This document shows positions 23,991 through 33,782 of a DNA stretch of 64,000 nt, one piece after another. Every line of letters starts with the position of its first letter. The first letter of the stretch is position 1. The notes beneath the pieces are model-generated. The model was not told the origin of the DNA, did no database searches, and was given only the letters and a program-made list of their open reading frames with translations. This DNA is from JAZBPO01 sp963691775. Lineage in GTDB: Bacteria; Pseudomonadota; Gammaproteobacteria; Pseudomonadales; Azotimanducaceae. The translations under genes were made by a program, and so were the position numbers. Location: contig OY829369.1 of assembly GCA_963691775.1 (NCBI GenBank), positions 806,001 through 870,000 of the forward strand, in the 5' to 3' direction.

Positions 23991-25070
23991 ATGTCCGTAT
24001 CCGACTGGTTCGCATCCGACTACGCCGACGCGCGCAGCAGATTCATTGCAGCAGCTGAGGATGCCGGTGCGACGCTGGCGCGCTACATCAATCCAGCAGA
24101 AGGCCCGAGCGGCATCGAGCTCACAACGGACGTCGCCTGGCTTGGTCCAGACGATGCATCCCGCGTGCTTGTCACCCTGTCGGGCACCCACGGTGCAGAG
24201 GGCTTCTGCGGATCGGGCGTCCAGGTCGGCTGGTTTCGATCCGATCGCGCAGCCGCATTACCTGCCGACACGGCGCTGCTCCAGGTGCATGCCCTCAACC
24301 CCTTCGGCTTTGCCTGGCTGCGCCGGACCACCGAAGACAACATCGACCTGAATCGGAACTTCATCGACTTCGGCGCACCCCTGCCGGAAAACGCAGGCTA
24401 CGAGCAGTACCGCGCGCTGATCTGCCCGAGCGACTGGTCCGAAGAGATCGAAGCCGAGACGACGCAGGCAATCCTGGGGCACATGACATCGCTCCAGCCG
24501 ATGGCCATGCAGGGCGCAATCACCGCAGGCCAATACGTAGACCCGCAGGGCGTGTTCTTCGGTGGCCACGGGCCAAGCTGGTCGCGGCAGACCATCGAGT
24601 CGATCGTCGATGATCGGCTCACGCAGGCGTCCAGGATCGCGATCATCGACTATCACACCGGCCTCGGTCCCTATGGCTACGGCGAACGGATCGGCGACGG
24701 CGCGCCCGGCGACGCGCACTGGGACCTGGCGCAGGCGTGGTGGGGAGACCTGACCTCACACGCCGACGGCTCGTCGAGCTCCGCGCCGGTCACGGGCACG
24801 ATGCTCGAAGCACTGACGCGGCGCCTCTCACAGGCGGCTGTCGCGCCCGTCGCCCTCGAATTCGGCACCCAGTCCTTCGACAAGGTGCTGAATGCCGTGC
24901 GCGCGGACAACTGGCTCCACGCCCATGGCGACCTCGACTCCGCGCAGGGCCGCGCCATCAAGGCGCGGGCCCGGTCCGCGTTCTATCAGGATGCCGACGA
25001 CTGGAAGCAGATGATCTGGTCCCGGGGCCTCGATACCCAGGCCATCGCCCTCGACCGTCTCTCGCGCTGA
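23991..25070 (+). CDS. DUF2817 M14-like carboxypeptidase family protein
   Basis: The 359-residue product matches the DUF2817 branch of the M14 zinc carboxypeptidase clan. Likely zinc ligands are in LSGTHGAEGFCGSG (HxxE) near residue 65, with the third histidine in IIDYHTGLGPYG. The conserved NIDLNRNFIDF contains the substrate-binding Asn-Arg of M14 enzymes, and VALEFGTQ near the end holds the probable catalytic Glu. No signal peptide is evident, so it is likely cytoplasmic. The substrate is unknown; peptide or amide hydrolysis is expected. The gene stands alone downstream of a hairpin and converges with the first sortilin-like gene. Confidence 0.85.
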   Translation: MSVSDWFASDYADARSRFIAAAEDAGATLARYINPAEGPSGIELTTDVAWLGPDDASRVLVTLSGTHGAEGFCGSGVQVGWFRSDRAAALPADTALLQVHALNPFGFAWLRRTTEDNIDLNRNFIDFGAPLPENAGYEQYRALICPSDWSEEIEAETTQAILGHMTSLQPMAMQGAITAGQYVDPQGVFFGGHGPSWSRQTIESIVDDRLTQASRIAIIDYHTGLGPYGYGERIGDGAPGDAHWDLAQAWWGDLTSHADGSSSSAPVTGTMLEALTRRLSQAAVAPVALEFGTQSFDKVLNAVRADNWLHAHGDLDSAQGRAIKARARSAFYQDADDWKQMIWSRGLDTQAIALDRLSR

Positions 25071-25120
25071 CCCTGCGCGCACACCCCAAGCGGGCGAACG
25101 CAGGCTGGGCGCGGCGCGCC

Positions 25121-28100
25121 TTACTCCCCCGCCTCGACCAGTCCGTCAGCGCGGGCCTTGAGATCTGCAAAGGCGGCATCGAGTACCTCGAACTGGGCAA
25201 GCGCTTCACCGCCCGGCGCCTGATCCGCATAGCCGAGCATGTTGTAAAGATAGGAAATCTGCTCGCGCATTTGCGGCTGCGGATAGATCTGATCGGCCGC
25301 GACAAGTTCGCTGAGCAGCGCTTCGATCGCACTTGCGTCGCGGGCTTCCTCGAGCGCTGCATCGCGCGCTTCCTCCAGATCCTCCGCCAGACGCCGCGCC
25401 TCACTGAGGAGATCGGCAATGCGCAGGCGGAGCACGGATTGCGCCTGCACGTCTGCCAAGGTGACGCCGCCCTGCGCCACGCGCGGATCGGACACGAGCG
25501 TCAGCGCCTGCTCGAGCGTCCGCCCGTCGAAGCTGAGACGCACACGATACTCGCCCGGAACCGCGTAAGGACCACCTTCGAAGCGACGCGAGGCGCTCTC
25601 GTGCCACGGACCCTGATGACGCATGTTCCAACGGAAACGGTGCAGGCCGGCTCCATCATTGAGTGATGCACGGGGCAGGAAGGAGACCGCGCCAGTGGCC
25701 ATGTCGACCTCAGGCAGCTCTGACTCGCCGGCAGGATCGCCGCTGCGGTAGGCGTTCACCACGCGGCCGTCCGCAGCAACGATTTCCAGACGCAGATCGT
25801 CGACGGCTTCAGGCAGGTAGTAATCGATTTCGACTGCAGGCGCGGGATAGTCCGGTACGCCGTGCGCCGGATCGACAGCGCGATAGATCTGCCGATAGCG
25901 GACCGTATCGGCCGGCTCGAACAGCACTGCCTCTTCACCGAGATCGGGCAGCGGTGCCTGACGCAGGGTGGCGATGTTGTCGAGCACCCAGAAGCCCCGC
26001 CCCATGGTCGACAAAGCGAGGTCCCCGCGGACGATCTTCAGATCGGTGACGGGCGTGATCGGCAGGTTCTGACGGAGCGAGCGCCAGGACGCACCATCGT
26101 CGAAGGAGACATACACGCTCGCATCGGTACCGGCGAAGAGCAGTCCTTCGCGCACCGGGTCTTCGCGCACCACGCGCACCGGCTCGTCCTCGGGTATGCC
26201 GTCGGTGATTTGTGTCCAGCGACGGCCGTAGTCGGTGGTCCGGTAGATGTGCGGACGCCAATCCCCGAGCTGATAGCGCAGCACCACGATATACGCCTTC
26301 GCAGGGTCGTGGGGAGACGGTTCGATGGCGTCCACGCGACCACCCGCGGGCAGGCGTGAGGGCGTCACGTCGGTCCAGGTCGCACCGTCATCGCGGCTCA
26401 CGTGCACAGGCCCGTCGTTGGCGCCGACCCAGATCAGCCCCGCTTCGATCGGTGACTCGCGCAGCGAATAGAGGGTGCTGTAGTACTCCTCGCCGGTGAT
26501 ATCACGCGTGATCGGCGAACCGGAAATGACCTGCACTTCGGGGTCGAAGGCGGTCAGATCAGGGGAAATCGTCTCCCAGGTGCGGCCGTCATCGCGGGTC
26601 CGGTGCACGTACTGTGACCCCATGTAGACGACGCCGGGGTCGTGCGGCGACACGTGGATGGGCGCCACCCGCTGGAAGCGGTAGCGCAGGTCCGCGGGAT
26701 TGTGGCCATAGATGTTCGCAGCCCCGATGTAGTGGCTGCGTTCCGTACCCAGGCGCTTGTCGAAGACCGAGAAGCGGCCCTTGCAATTGGCGTAGACGAT
26801 GTTCGCGTTGCCCGGCTTCGGGACCGCGGGGCCGGTCTCGCAGCCACCAGCGTCGACGAGCCATGCCTGTTCGTCCTGGGCACGGAAGGGCGGCATGCTC
26901 GGCACGGCAATGGTGGTGCCGTTGTCTTGCTGGCCGGCATAGAGCCAGTAGGGATACTGGTCGTCCACTTCGACCTGATAGAGCTCGGCGGTGGGCTGAT
27001 TGAACTGGGTCGACCAAGTCTCACCGCCATTGAACGTGACGTTCGCGCCGCCGTCATTCGCCTGCACGAAGTGCTGCGGATCATCTGGATTGATCCACAT
27101 GTCGTGGCTGTCTCCGTGCGGCGGACGCAGCCGCGACCAGGTCATGCCGCCGTCGACGGACTTCATGTTCTGAGTCGCCATGGCGTAGAGGACGTCGGGA
27201 TTCGTCGGATCGACATCGATATTGGCGTAATAGAAGGGACGCGTGCGGATCGACGGCTCGGAGGAGATCTGCACGAAATCGCGACCCTGGTTCACCGACT
27301 TGTACAGGCCGCCCTCATCCCCGGGCGCCTCGATGAGCGCGTACAGGATGCTCGAATCGGCAGGCGTCACCGCCAGATCGATCTTGCCGATGAGGCCCTC
27401 GGGCAAGCCGGAGGAAAGCTTCTCCCAGTGATCGCCGCCGTCGACGGATTTGTAGATGCCTCCCGTTTCCGCAGGGCCTCCGCTGACAATGGTCCAGGGC
27501 GTGCGGCGCGCACGCCAGGCGGCCGCGTAGACGACATCCGGATTCCCAGGAACGAGCTCAACGTCGGCAAAGCCCACCTCATCGGAAACGAAGAGCACCT
27601 TGTCCCAGTTCGCGCCTCCGTCCCGCGTGCGATAGACCCCGCGCTCAGCATTTTCGCCATGCGCCTGACCGATCGCTGCGACCCAGACGGTGTTCGGATT
27701 GCGTGGATCGATTTCCACGGCCCCGATATGCGCGGTTTCCGTGAGCCCCTGATGGGTCCAGGTCTCGCCGCCGTCGATGGACTTGTAGACACCCTTGCCG
27801 CGGATCACGTTGCTGCGCAGGCCATCCGAACCCGTACCGACGTAGACGATGTTGGCGTCGTGCTGCGCCACGGCAATGTCACCGACGGAGGGCGTGTCGA
27901 AGGCCGCATCCGACATCGGACGCCAGCTCGTGCCGTGATCCTCTGTCTTCCACACGCCCCCGCCCGAGGCGCCAAGGTAGAAGGTTCCCGGCGCTGCCAC
28001 CGTACCGGCCACCGCCGTGACCCGACCGCCCCGGGTCGGGCCGATGTTGCGGTATTCCAAGGCCTCGAACAGCTCGGCGAGCACGACGGTCGGTAGGAGC

Positions 28101-28141
28101 AGGCACAGGAGCGGGAGCAGGCGGCGAGATCGAAACGTCAT
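25121..28141 (-). CDS. Exported sortilin/BNR-repeat (VPS10-like) protein A
   Basis: The 1006-residue protein has a signal peptide (MTFRSRRLLPLLCLLLPTVVLA). About eleven Asp-box repeats (pattern S-x-D-x-G-x-x-W, e.g. VYKSIDGGETW, VYRTRDGGANW, VHVSRDDGATW) span roughly residues 40-700. These predict a large multi-bladed beta-propeller of the sortilin/VPS10 type. An Ig-like segment follows (about 740-880), then a helical C-terminus rich in Glu and Ala. Such proteins are often annotated glycosyl hydrolases, but sialidase catalytic residues are not evident and activity is unproven. Location: periplasm or cell surface. It lies 66 bases downstream of the TonB receptor gene on the same strand, probably one transcript. 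Two paralogues are nearby. Confidence 0.85.
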   Translation of the reverse strand: MTFRSRRLLPLLCLLLPTVVLAELFEALEYRNIGPTRGGRVTAVAGTVAAPGTFYLGASGGGVWKTEDHGTSWRPMSDAAFDTPSVGDIAVAQHDANIVYVGTGSDGLRSNVIRGKGVYKSIDGGETWTHQGLTETAHIGAVEIDPRNPNTVWVAAIGQAHGENAERGVYRTRDGGANWDKVLFVSDEVGFADVELVPGNPDVVYAAAWRARRTPWTIVSGGPAETGGIYKSVDGGDHWEKLSSGLPEGLIGKIDLAVTPADSSILYALIEAPGDEGGLYKSVNQGRDFVQISSEPSIRTRPFYYANIDVDPTNPDVLYAMATQNMKSVDGGMTWSRLRPPHGDSHDMWINPDDPQHFVQANDGGANVTFNGGETWSTQFNQPTAELYQVEVDDQYPYWLYAGQQDNGTTIAVPSMPPFRAQDEQAWLVDAGGCETGPAVPKPGNANIVYANCKGRFSVFDKRLGTERSHYIGAANIYGHNPADLRYRFQRVAPIHVSPHDPGVVYMGSQYVHRTRDDGRTWETISPDLTAFDPEVQVISGSPITRDITGEEYYSTLYSLRESPIEAGLIWVGANDGPVHVSRDDGATWTDVTPSRLPAGGRVDAIEPSPHDPAKAYIVVLRYQLGDWRPHIYRTTDYGRRWTQITDGIPEDEPVRVVREDPVREGLLFAGTDASVYVSFDDGASWRSLRQNLPITPVTDLKIVRGDLALSTMGRGFWVLDNIATLRQAPLPDLGEEAVLFEPADTVRYRQIYRAVDPAHGVPDYPAPAVEIDYYLPEAVDDLRLEIVAADGRVVNAYRSGDPAGESELPEVDMATGAVSFLPRASLNDGAGLHRFRWNMRHQGPWHESASRRFEGGPYAVPGEYRVRLSFDGRTLEQALTLVSDPRVAQGGVTLADVQAQSVLRLRIADLLSEARRLAEDLEEARDAALEEARDASAIEALLSELVAADQIYPQPQMREQISYLYNMLGYADQAPGGEALAQFEVLDAAFADLKARADGLVEAGE

Positions 28142-28207
28142 GCTAAGGACCGATGTGAATCTGGAGCACGGAATCTACCGCTTTGAGCCGCACTCTGCCG
28201 ACCAGAA

Positions 28208-30295
28208 TCAGAAGTTCCAGTCGAACGCGACCGCAAGGTGGCGGCCCGGTGCATCGAGCCCGGAACCGTGTTCTCGATAGCGCGCATCGAGGAGATTGCC
28301 CGCGTCCACCCGCACTCGAAGGCCACTCGACACTTGCCACAGGGCGCCGAGATCGGCGCGCACCCAGCCGTCGGTGCCCGATGGATCAATGCGCGGATCT
28401 CGTATGTCTCGGGCGCTGAGCCTGTCCTGCCGGGATGCCCCTGCGAGCGTCAGATGCACGTCGACACCCGCCAGCAGCGGGCGACTGAATCGGATGCGTC
28501 CGTGCAGCGGCGGAATGCGGTCACCGGCCGTGACCTCGCCGGCAAACGCATCCTCTGCGCGAACGTAGCTCACGACCGTATCGACGCGGAGCGCGTCCGC
28601 CGGCGCCCAGCGAACCTGCGCCTCCACGCCTCGAAATCGACTCTCCCCCCCGTTTACCGTCTGTACGACATCGCGGCCCGTCGGCGTCACGGCACCAGTG
28701 CCAACGGAGCGGATGCGCGCGTCGACGGTGGTTGCGAAGGACGTCAGCTCCACGTGCAATGTCGTTGAACGGAAGCGCACGCCGAACTCGATCTGATCGG
28801 CCGTCTCCGGTCCGAGTCCGGGATTTCCGATGTTGAAACGATTCCCGGGGCGCGGGCCAAGGGCGCCCAGATCGAATACGTTCGGAGGCCGGAACCCTCG
28901 CCCATAGCTCCCGTACAGCGTCCAGCGGGGCGCGACGCGCCAGAGCACGCCGAGGCGTCCGGTCATTTCTCTCGCTTCGAGATCAACCCCCGCCACCTCA
29001 TCCAGCGTCGGTACTTCCACGCGCCAGGCATTCGCGCGCAGCCCGACCGTGAGGGTCAGCGCGTCGCTCGGAGCCCACTCCGGCGCAGCGAAGAGCGAAG
29101 CCGTGCGCATGCGCGAGCCGTCTGTGAAGCGCGGAGGACGAGCATCAATGACGCCATCGTCAGCCTGCTCAGCACGCGCACTGTCCACGCGATCCAGATA
29201 GAGCTCGGCCCCAGCAATCCAGCGACCACGCTCTCCGATGCGGTCCTGCCACTGCGCGACCAGCCCGTGCAGCGTTGAGCGGTTGTTCTCTAGATTCGTG
29301 GTGGCGGCGCCCGTATCGCGGCTGATGCGATCGTCGACGATCCGCTGGCGGGCAAGGTCGACCTTCAGACGACGTTCCGGCCGCGCTGCGCTGCGCCAGC
29401 GCCAGCCGACACGGCCCATGAGTCTGCTATTGGGCTCGAACAGAAAGCGTTCGGCGCTCGGCTCGACCTGGCCGAAGCCCGGCACAAGTTCGTCGTACCG
29501 CGGCGTCGAAGGCTGCTCAAGCCACTGCCCGCTGATCTCGATCCGGTGTTCTGGTGCAGGCGCCCACTGCCCGCTCAGGAAGGCACCGCGGGCGTCGTAG
29601 CCCGTGGCCGAAAGGCGATCACCGCCACCGATCCGGCGATTGCCATAGGTACTGTCCGCAACGCCGACCTCAACGGCTGCCCGGGCGGTCGCGAGCGATC
29701 CGCTCGCGACCCAGGTCTGGCTCAGATCCGCGGAGGACCAGGCAGCAGAAAGGCGACCATCACGGATTCGAGCCTGGTCCCCAAGGGCCGGCATGCGGCT
29801 TCGCAGGGCAACAACGCCGCCAATCGCGTCCGCGCCGTACAGCGCTGGGGCCGCGCCCGGAAGGACCTCCACCGCCTCGAGGCCGCCCATGGGCACCAGA
29901 GCCAGGTACTGATTCGGCGCATCGCGGAACAACGCATGGTTGAGACGGATACCGTCCACGAGGTGGAGCACCTGAGAACCGCGCAGTCCGCGAACGATCG
30001 GGGTGCTCTGCCCGGGAGTCGTCTGCTGGAAGAAAGTGCCGGGGGCATCGCGCAGCAGCGCAGTTGCCGTCTCGGTTCCCGCACCGAACTCCACCGGTCG
30101 GGCCGCGCCGCTCCTGTCGATCGCATCCAGCTGAGCGGTGCGGCGTACGCCCGTCACAACCACTTCCTCGATGCGAGCGTCGGCCGCGGGCACCGCCTCG
30201 GAACCCAGCGCAACCACCGGGCAAAGCGTCGAAAGGCAGCCGAACACGAAAATTTTGACCACGGCACGTCGCGGCGCCGCGAAATTGCAGAGCAT
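28208..30295 (-). CDS. TonB-dependent outer-membrane receptor
   Basis: The product has about 695 residues with an N-terminal export signal. A TonB box-like segment (RIEEVVVTGVRR) precedes the plug domain (GTFFQQTTPGQSTPIVRG, VHLVDGIRLN-like region, YGADAIGGVVAL), and a long beta-barrel ends in the outer-membrane C-terminal Phe (DWNF). The motif YGSYGRGFRPPNVFDL and the following NPGLGPETADQIEFG are typical of siderophore/vitamin-type receptors. The ligand is unknown. The start is uncertain: ATG 30295 (MLCNFAAPR) or ATG 30328; neither has a clear ribosome binding site. It is divergent from sortilin-like gene B across 139 bases and followed by sortilin-like gene A, suggesting joint function. 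Confidence 0.9.
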   Translation of the reverse strand: MLCNFAAPRRAVVKIFVFGCLSTLCPVVALGSEAVPAADARIEEVVVTGVRRTAQLDAIDRSGAARPVEFGAGTETATALLRDAPGTFFQQTTPGQSTPIVRGLRGSQVLHLVDGIRLNHALFRDAPNQYLALVPMGGLEAVEVLPGAAPALYGADAIGGVVALRSRMPALGDQARIRDGRLSAAWSSADLSQTWVASGSLATARAAVEVGVADSTYGNRRIGGGDRLSATGYDARGAFLSGQWAPAPEHRIEISGQWLEQPSTPRYDELVPGFGQVEPSAERFLFEPNSRLMGRVGWRWRSAARPERRLKVDLARQRIVDDRISRDTGAATTNLENNRSTLHGLVAQWQDRIGERGRWIAGAELYLDRVDSARAEQADDGVIDARPPRFTDGSRMRTASLFAAPEWAPSDALTLTVGLRANAWRVEVPTLDEVAGVDLEAREMTGRLGVLWRVAPRWTLYGSYGRGFRPPNVFDLGALGPRPGNRFNIGNPGLGPETADQIEFGVRFRSTTLHVELTSFATTVDARIRSVGTGAVTPTGRDVVQTVNGGESRFRGVEAQVRWAPADALRVDTVVSYVRAEDAFAGEVTAGDRIPPLHGRIRFSRPLLAGVDVHLTLAGASRQDRLSARDIRDPRIDPSGTDGWVRADLGALWQVSSGLRVRVDAGNLLDARYREHGSGLDAPGRHLAVAFDWNF

Positions 30296-30434
30296 GGAAA
30301 GCGTCGGTTCCGGAAAATAGCCGCGCATGAAAGCGGCGCCGCGGCTGCTGCGCAAGGGGTAGCGCCACTGCCGAGCCACCGATGTGCGCGAGACGCTACC
30401 ATGATCGTCCGTTTCGGACAGGGAAACATAGATC

Positions 30435-33400
30435 ATGCGAACCCGCGTGCAGCAGCTCACCAGGGCCGCCGGCCTGCTCGCTCTCCTCCTCGTGACGCCC
30501 ATCACGCACGGCGCGGATGAACCAGCCGGCTTCAACGAAGGCACGTTCTCGGGCCTGGAGATGCGCTCGATCGGACCGGCGCTGATGTCCGGGCGCATCG
30601 CGGACATCGCAGTGCATCCAGACAACCCGCACATCTGGTATGTCGCCGTGGGCAGCGGCAACGTCTTCAAGACCGTCAACGCCGGCACGACCTGGACGCC
30701 CGTCTTCGAGAACGAGGATGCCTACTCGATCGGAGCAATCACCCTCGATCCAAACGACCCGGAGACCATCTGGCTCGGCACCGGCGAGAACGTCTCCGGC
30801 AGGCATGTGGGATATGGCGCGGGCGTCTACCGCAGCCGCGACGGCGGCAGCTCCTGGGAAAACATGGGGCTCGGCGACAGCGAACACATCGGGATGATCC
30901 GGGTCGATCCGCGAGACTCCGACACCGTATTCGTGGCCGCCCAGGGGCCGCTTTGGTCCGGCGGCGGTGAGCGCGGGCTCTACCGCAGCCGCGACGGCGG
31001 CGAGAGCTGGGTAAAGGTGCTCGGCGACGGACTCGGCAACGCGGCGGAAGACGACGCCTACACGGGCGTGAGCGAGGTGCATCTCGATCCCCGTGATCCC
31101 GACGTTCTCTATGCCGTGAGCTGGCAGCGCCTGCGTAACGTCGCGGTGCTCCTCGACGGCGGTCCGGGCTCGGGCATCCACAAGTCCGAGGACGGCGGCA
31201 ACACCTGGCGTGAGCTGACTTCCGGCCTGCCCTCGGGCAACAAGGGCAAGATCGGTTTCGCCATCTCGCCGCAGCGGCCGGACGTGGTCTACGCGACCAT
31301 CGAACTCGCGAACAAGTCCGGCGGACTCTGGCGCTCCGAAAACGGCGGCGAAAGCTGGGAGAAGCGCGGGGACTACCTCTCCGGCGGCACCGGCCCCCAC
31401 TACTATCAGGAGATCTTCGCGAGCCCGAACGCCTTCGACCGCATCTACCAGATGGACGTGTATCTCCATCGCAGCGACGACGGCGGCAAGACCTTCGAGC
31501 GCATGGAGGCCGACACCAAGCACGTCGACCACCACGCCATGGCCTTCCGGAACGGCGACCCCAACTATCTGCTGGTGGGAAACGACGGCGGCCTGTACGA
31601 AAGCTTCGACGGCGGCGATACGTGGAAATACGTTGCCAATCTCCCGATCACCCAGTTCTACAAGGTGACCGTCGACTACGCCGAGCCCTTCTACAACATC
31701 TACGCCGGCGCCCAGGACAACAGTTCCATCGGCGGACCGTCACGGACGAACAACGTCATCGGCATCCGCAACGAGGACTGGTTCCTGACCACCGGCGCCG
31801 ACGGTCATCAGTCCGTCGCCGATCCGACGAATCCGAACATCGTCTACTCGTCCTGGCAGCAGGGCAGCCTGACGCGCTACGATAAAGCGACCGGCGAGAT
31901 GATATTCATCCAGCCGCAGGCGGGTCCCGACGAGCCACGGGAGCGTTTCAACTGGGACGCGCCGATCCTGATCAGTCCGCACGATCCAGCACGCCTCTAT
32001 CACGGCAGCTACCGCGTGTGGCGCAGCGACAACCGCGGTGACGCCTGGCAGGCCGTGAGCCCGGACCTCACCGGCGCGCCGGATGCGAAGTCCCGGCTCG
32101 AAGACACGCTCATGGGTCGCACCTGGAGCTTCGACTCATCCTGGGACCTGTCCGCCATGTCCCAGTTCCACACCATCACGTCCCTGTCGGAATCCCCGAT
32201 CGTCGAAGGGCTGCTCTACGTCGGAACCGATGACGGGCGCATTCAGATCAGTGAAGACGGCGGCGAGACCTGGCGCCCAGGTGGACGCCTGCCGGGCGTG
32301 CCTCGCGAGTATTTCGTCAACGACATCAAGGCCGATCTGCATGACGCGGACACGGTCTATGTGGTCGTTGACGACCACAAGCATGGCGACTTCGCCCCCT
32401 ACGTCCTGCGCAGCACGGACCGCGGCCGGTCCTGGCGCAGCATCCGCGGCAATCTGCCCGAGCGCCATCTGGTCTGGCGTCTCGTCCAGGACCACGTGAA
32501 GCCCGAGCTCATGTTCGTCGGTACGGAGTTCGGCGTGTTCTTCACTGTCGACGGCGGAGACGCCTGGACCAAGCTTGGAGGCGGCGTTCCGAACATCCCG
32601 TTCCGTGATCTCGTCATCCAGCAGCGCGAGAACGACCTCGTTGGCGCAACCTTCGGCCGGAGCCTGTATGTGCTCGATGACTATTCACCACTGCGCGAGA
32701 TCGACGCCGCGGCGCTTGCGCAGGAGGCAATCTTCTTCCCCGTCCGGCGCACGCACTGGTACGTCCCGCGCCGTCCCCTCTCGTGCCGACGCGCGGGCTG
32801 TGTGGACAGCCAGGGTGATGACTACTACGTCGCGGACAACCCGCCCTTCGGTGCCGTGTTCACCTATTACCTCGCTGACGGACTCCAGACGCGCAAGGCA
32901 GCACGTGCGGAAGCCGAAAAGCCTCGCATCGCCGCCAATGAGGATGTCGCCTTCCCCGGATGGGAGGCGCTCGCGGCGGAGGCCGACGAGGACGCCCCCG
33001 CCGTGGTCTTCACCATCCGGGACGGTGACGGCGAGATCGTCCGCCACGTGACGGGCCCGGCGTCCGCTGGCTTCCACCGCATCGCCTGGGACCTGCGCTA
33101 CCCCGCTCTCCGCCCCTGGCGCGCCAGCGAAGACGCAAACGACGCCGCGCGCGGTGGCGTGCTGGTCGCACCGGGCACCTTCGAAGCGACCATGTATCTG
33201 CGTCAGGACGGGACGCTGACGCAGGTTGGAGAACCTCGGCCCGTGGTGCTCGAATCGATCCGCGAACCCACGCTCGAACTCGCGGATCAGGAGGCCCGCG
33301 TCGAATTCGCACGGGAGGTGGCGGAGCTCGACCGCGTCGTTGCCGGCACCTTGCAAAGCGTCGATGCCGTGCTCGCGGAGCTCGGCGCCATGAAGACGGC

Positions 33401-33743
33401 GCTCGCGCGCTCCACGGCCGAACTCGACGCGCACGCCCGCGTGGATACCCTCGCCGCGCTACTGCGGGCACAGCGCGAAAGCCTTCGAGGCAACGCTATG
33501 CAACAACGCATGGGCGAGCTCGGACCCGTGTCCGTGTCCCAGCGCCTCTCCTTCGCCGGCTTCGGCAGCCGGACCCAGGCCTACGGGCCGACACCGGCCA
33601 AGCGCGAAGCCCTCACCCTCGCGAAGCAGCAGTTCGAGGCCGTGGACGCCGTGCTGAGAGGGGCGATCGACGCGGACCTTGCCGCGCTCCGCGCCATGAT
33701 GGATGCGGCATCCGTGCCCTGGACGCCCGGACGAACGCGCTGA
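30435..33743 (+). CDS. Exported sortilin/BNR-repeat (VPS10-like) protein B
   Basis: The 1102-residue protein has a signal peptide (MRTRVQQLTRAAGLLALLLV...HGA). About eleven Asp-box repeats (VYRSRDGGSSW, LYRSRDGGESW, IHKSEDGGNTW, LWRSENGGESW, IQISEDGGETW and others) cover most of residues 60-740. The conserved blade ITQFYKVTVDYAEPFYNIYAG is shared with the two paralogues. After the propeller come a two-Cys insertion (SCRRAGC), an Ig-like domain (FTYYLADGL ... GFHRIAWDLRYP) and a helical tail. This copy is the most divergent of the three. The function of this bacterial family is unknown. It is expressed divergently from the TonB receptor and followed by a strong terminator. Confidence 0.85.
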   Translation: MRTRVQQLTRAAGLLALLLVTPITHGADEPAGFNEGTFSGLEMRSIGPALMSGRIADIAVHPDNPHIWYVAVGSGNVFKTVNAGTTWTPVFENEDAYSIGAITLDPNDPETIWLGTGENVSGRHVGYGAGVYRSRDGGSSWENMGLGDSEHIGMIRVDPRDSDTVFVAAQGPLWSGGGERGLYRSRDGGESWVKVLGDGLGNAAEDDAYTGVSEVHLDPRDPDVLYAVSWQRLRNVAVLLDGGPGSGIHKSEDGGNTWRELTSGLPSGNKGKIGFAISPQRPDVVYATIELANKSGGLWRSENGGESWEKRGDYLSGGTGPHYYQEIFASPNAFDRIYQMDVYLHRSDDGGKTFERMEADTKHVDHHAMAFRNGDPNYLLVGNDGGLYESFDGGDTWKYVANLPITQFYKVTVDYAEPFYNIYAGAQDNSSIGGPSRTNNVIGIRNEDWFLTTGADGHQSVADPTNPNIVYSSWQQGSLTRYDKATGEMIFIQPQAGPDEPRERFNWDAPILISPHDPARLYHGSYRVWRSDNRGDAWQAVSPDLTGAPDAKSRLEDTLMGRTWSFDSSWDLSAMSQFHTITSLSESPIVEGLLYVGTDDGRIQISEDGGETWRPGGRLPGVPREYFVNDIKADLHDADTVYVVVDDHKHGDFAPYVLRSTDRGRSWRSIRGNLPERHLVWRLVQDHVKPELMFVGTEFGVFFTVDGGDAWTKLGGGVPNIPFRDLVIQQRENDLVGATFGRSLYVLDDYSPLREIDAAALAQEAIFFPVRRTHWYVPRRPLSCRRAGCVDSQGDDYYVADNPPFGAVFTYYLADGLQTRKAARAEAEKPRIAANEDVAFPGWEALAAEADEDAPAVVFTIRDGDGEIVRHVTGPASAGFHRIAWDLRYPALRPWRASEDANDAARGGVLVAPGTFEATMYLRQDGTLTQVGEPRPVVLESIREPTLELADQEARVEFAREVAELDRVVAGTLQSVDAVLAELGAMKTALARSTAELDAHARVDTLAALLRAQRESLRGNAMQQRMGELGPVSVSQRLSFAGFGSRTQAYGPTPAKREALTLAKQQFEAVDAVLRGAIDADLAALRAMMDAASVPWTPGRTR

Positions 33744-33751
33744 TAGATGCG

Positions 33752-33779
33752 CAGGCCTCCGGGACCGCCCGGAGGCCTG
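33752..33779. terminator. Strong hairpin between convergent genes
   Basis: A perfect 12-base stem (CAGGCCTCCGGG and its complement) with the loop ACCG lies 8 bases after the stop of sortilin-like gene B and 3 bases after the stop of the convergent hydrolase gene. It probably terminates both transcripts, although neither side has a long T run. Confidence 0.65.
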
Positions 33780-33782
33780 TCG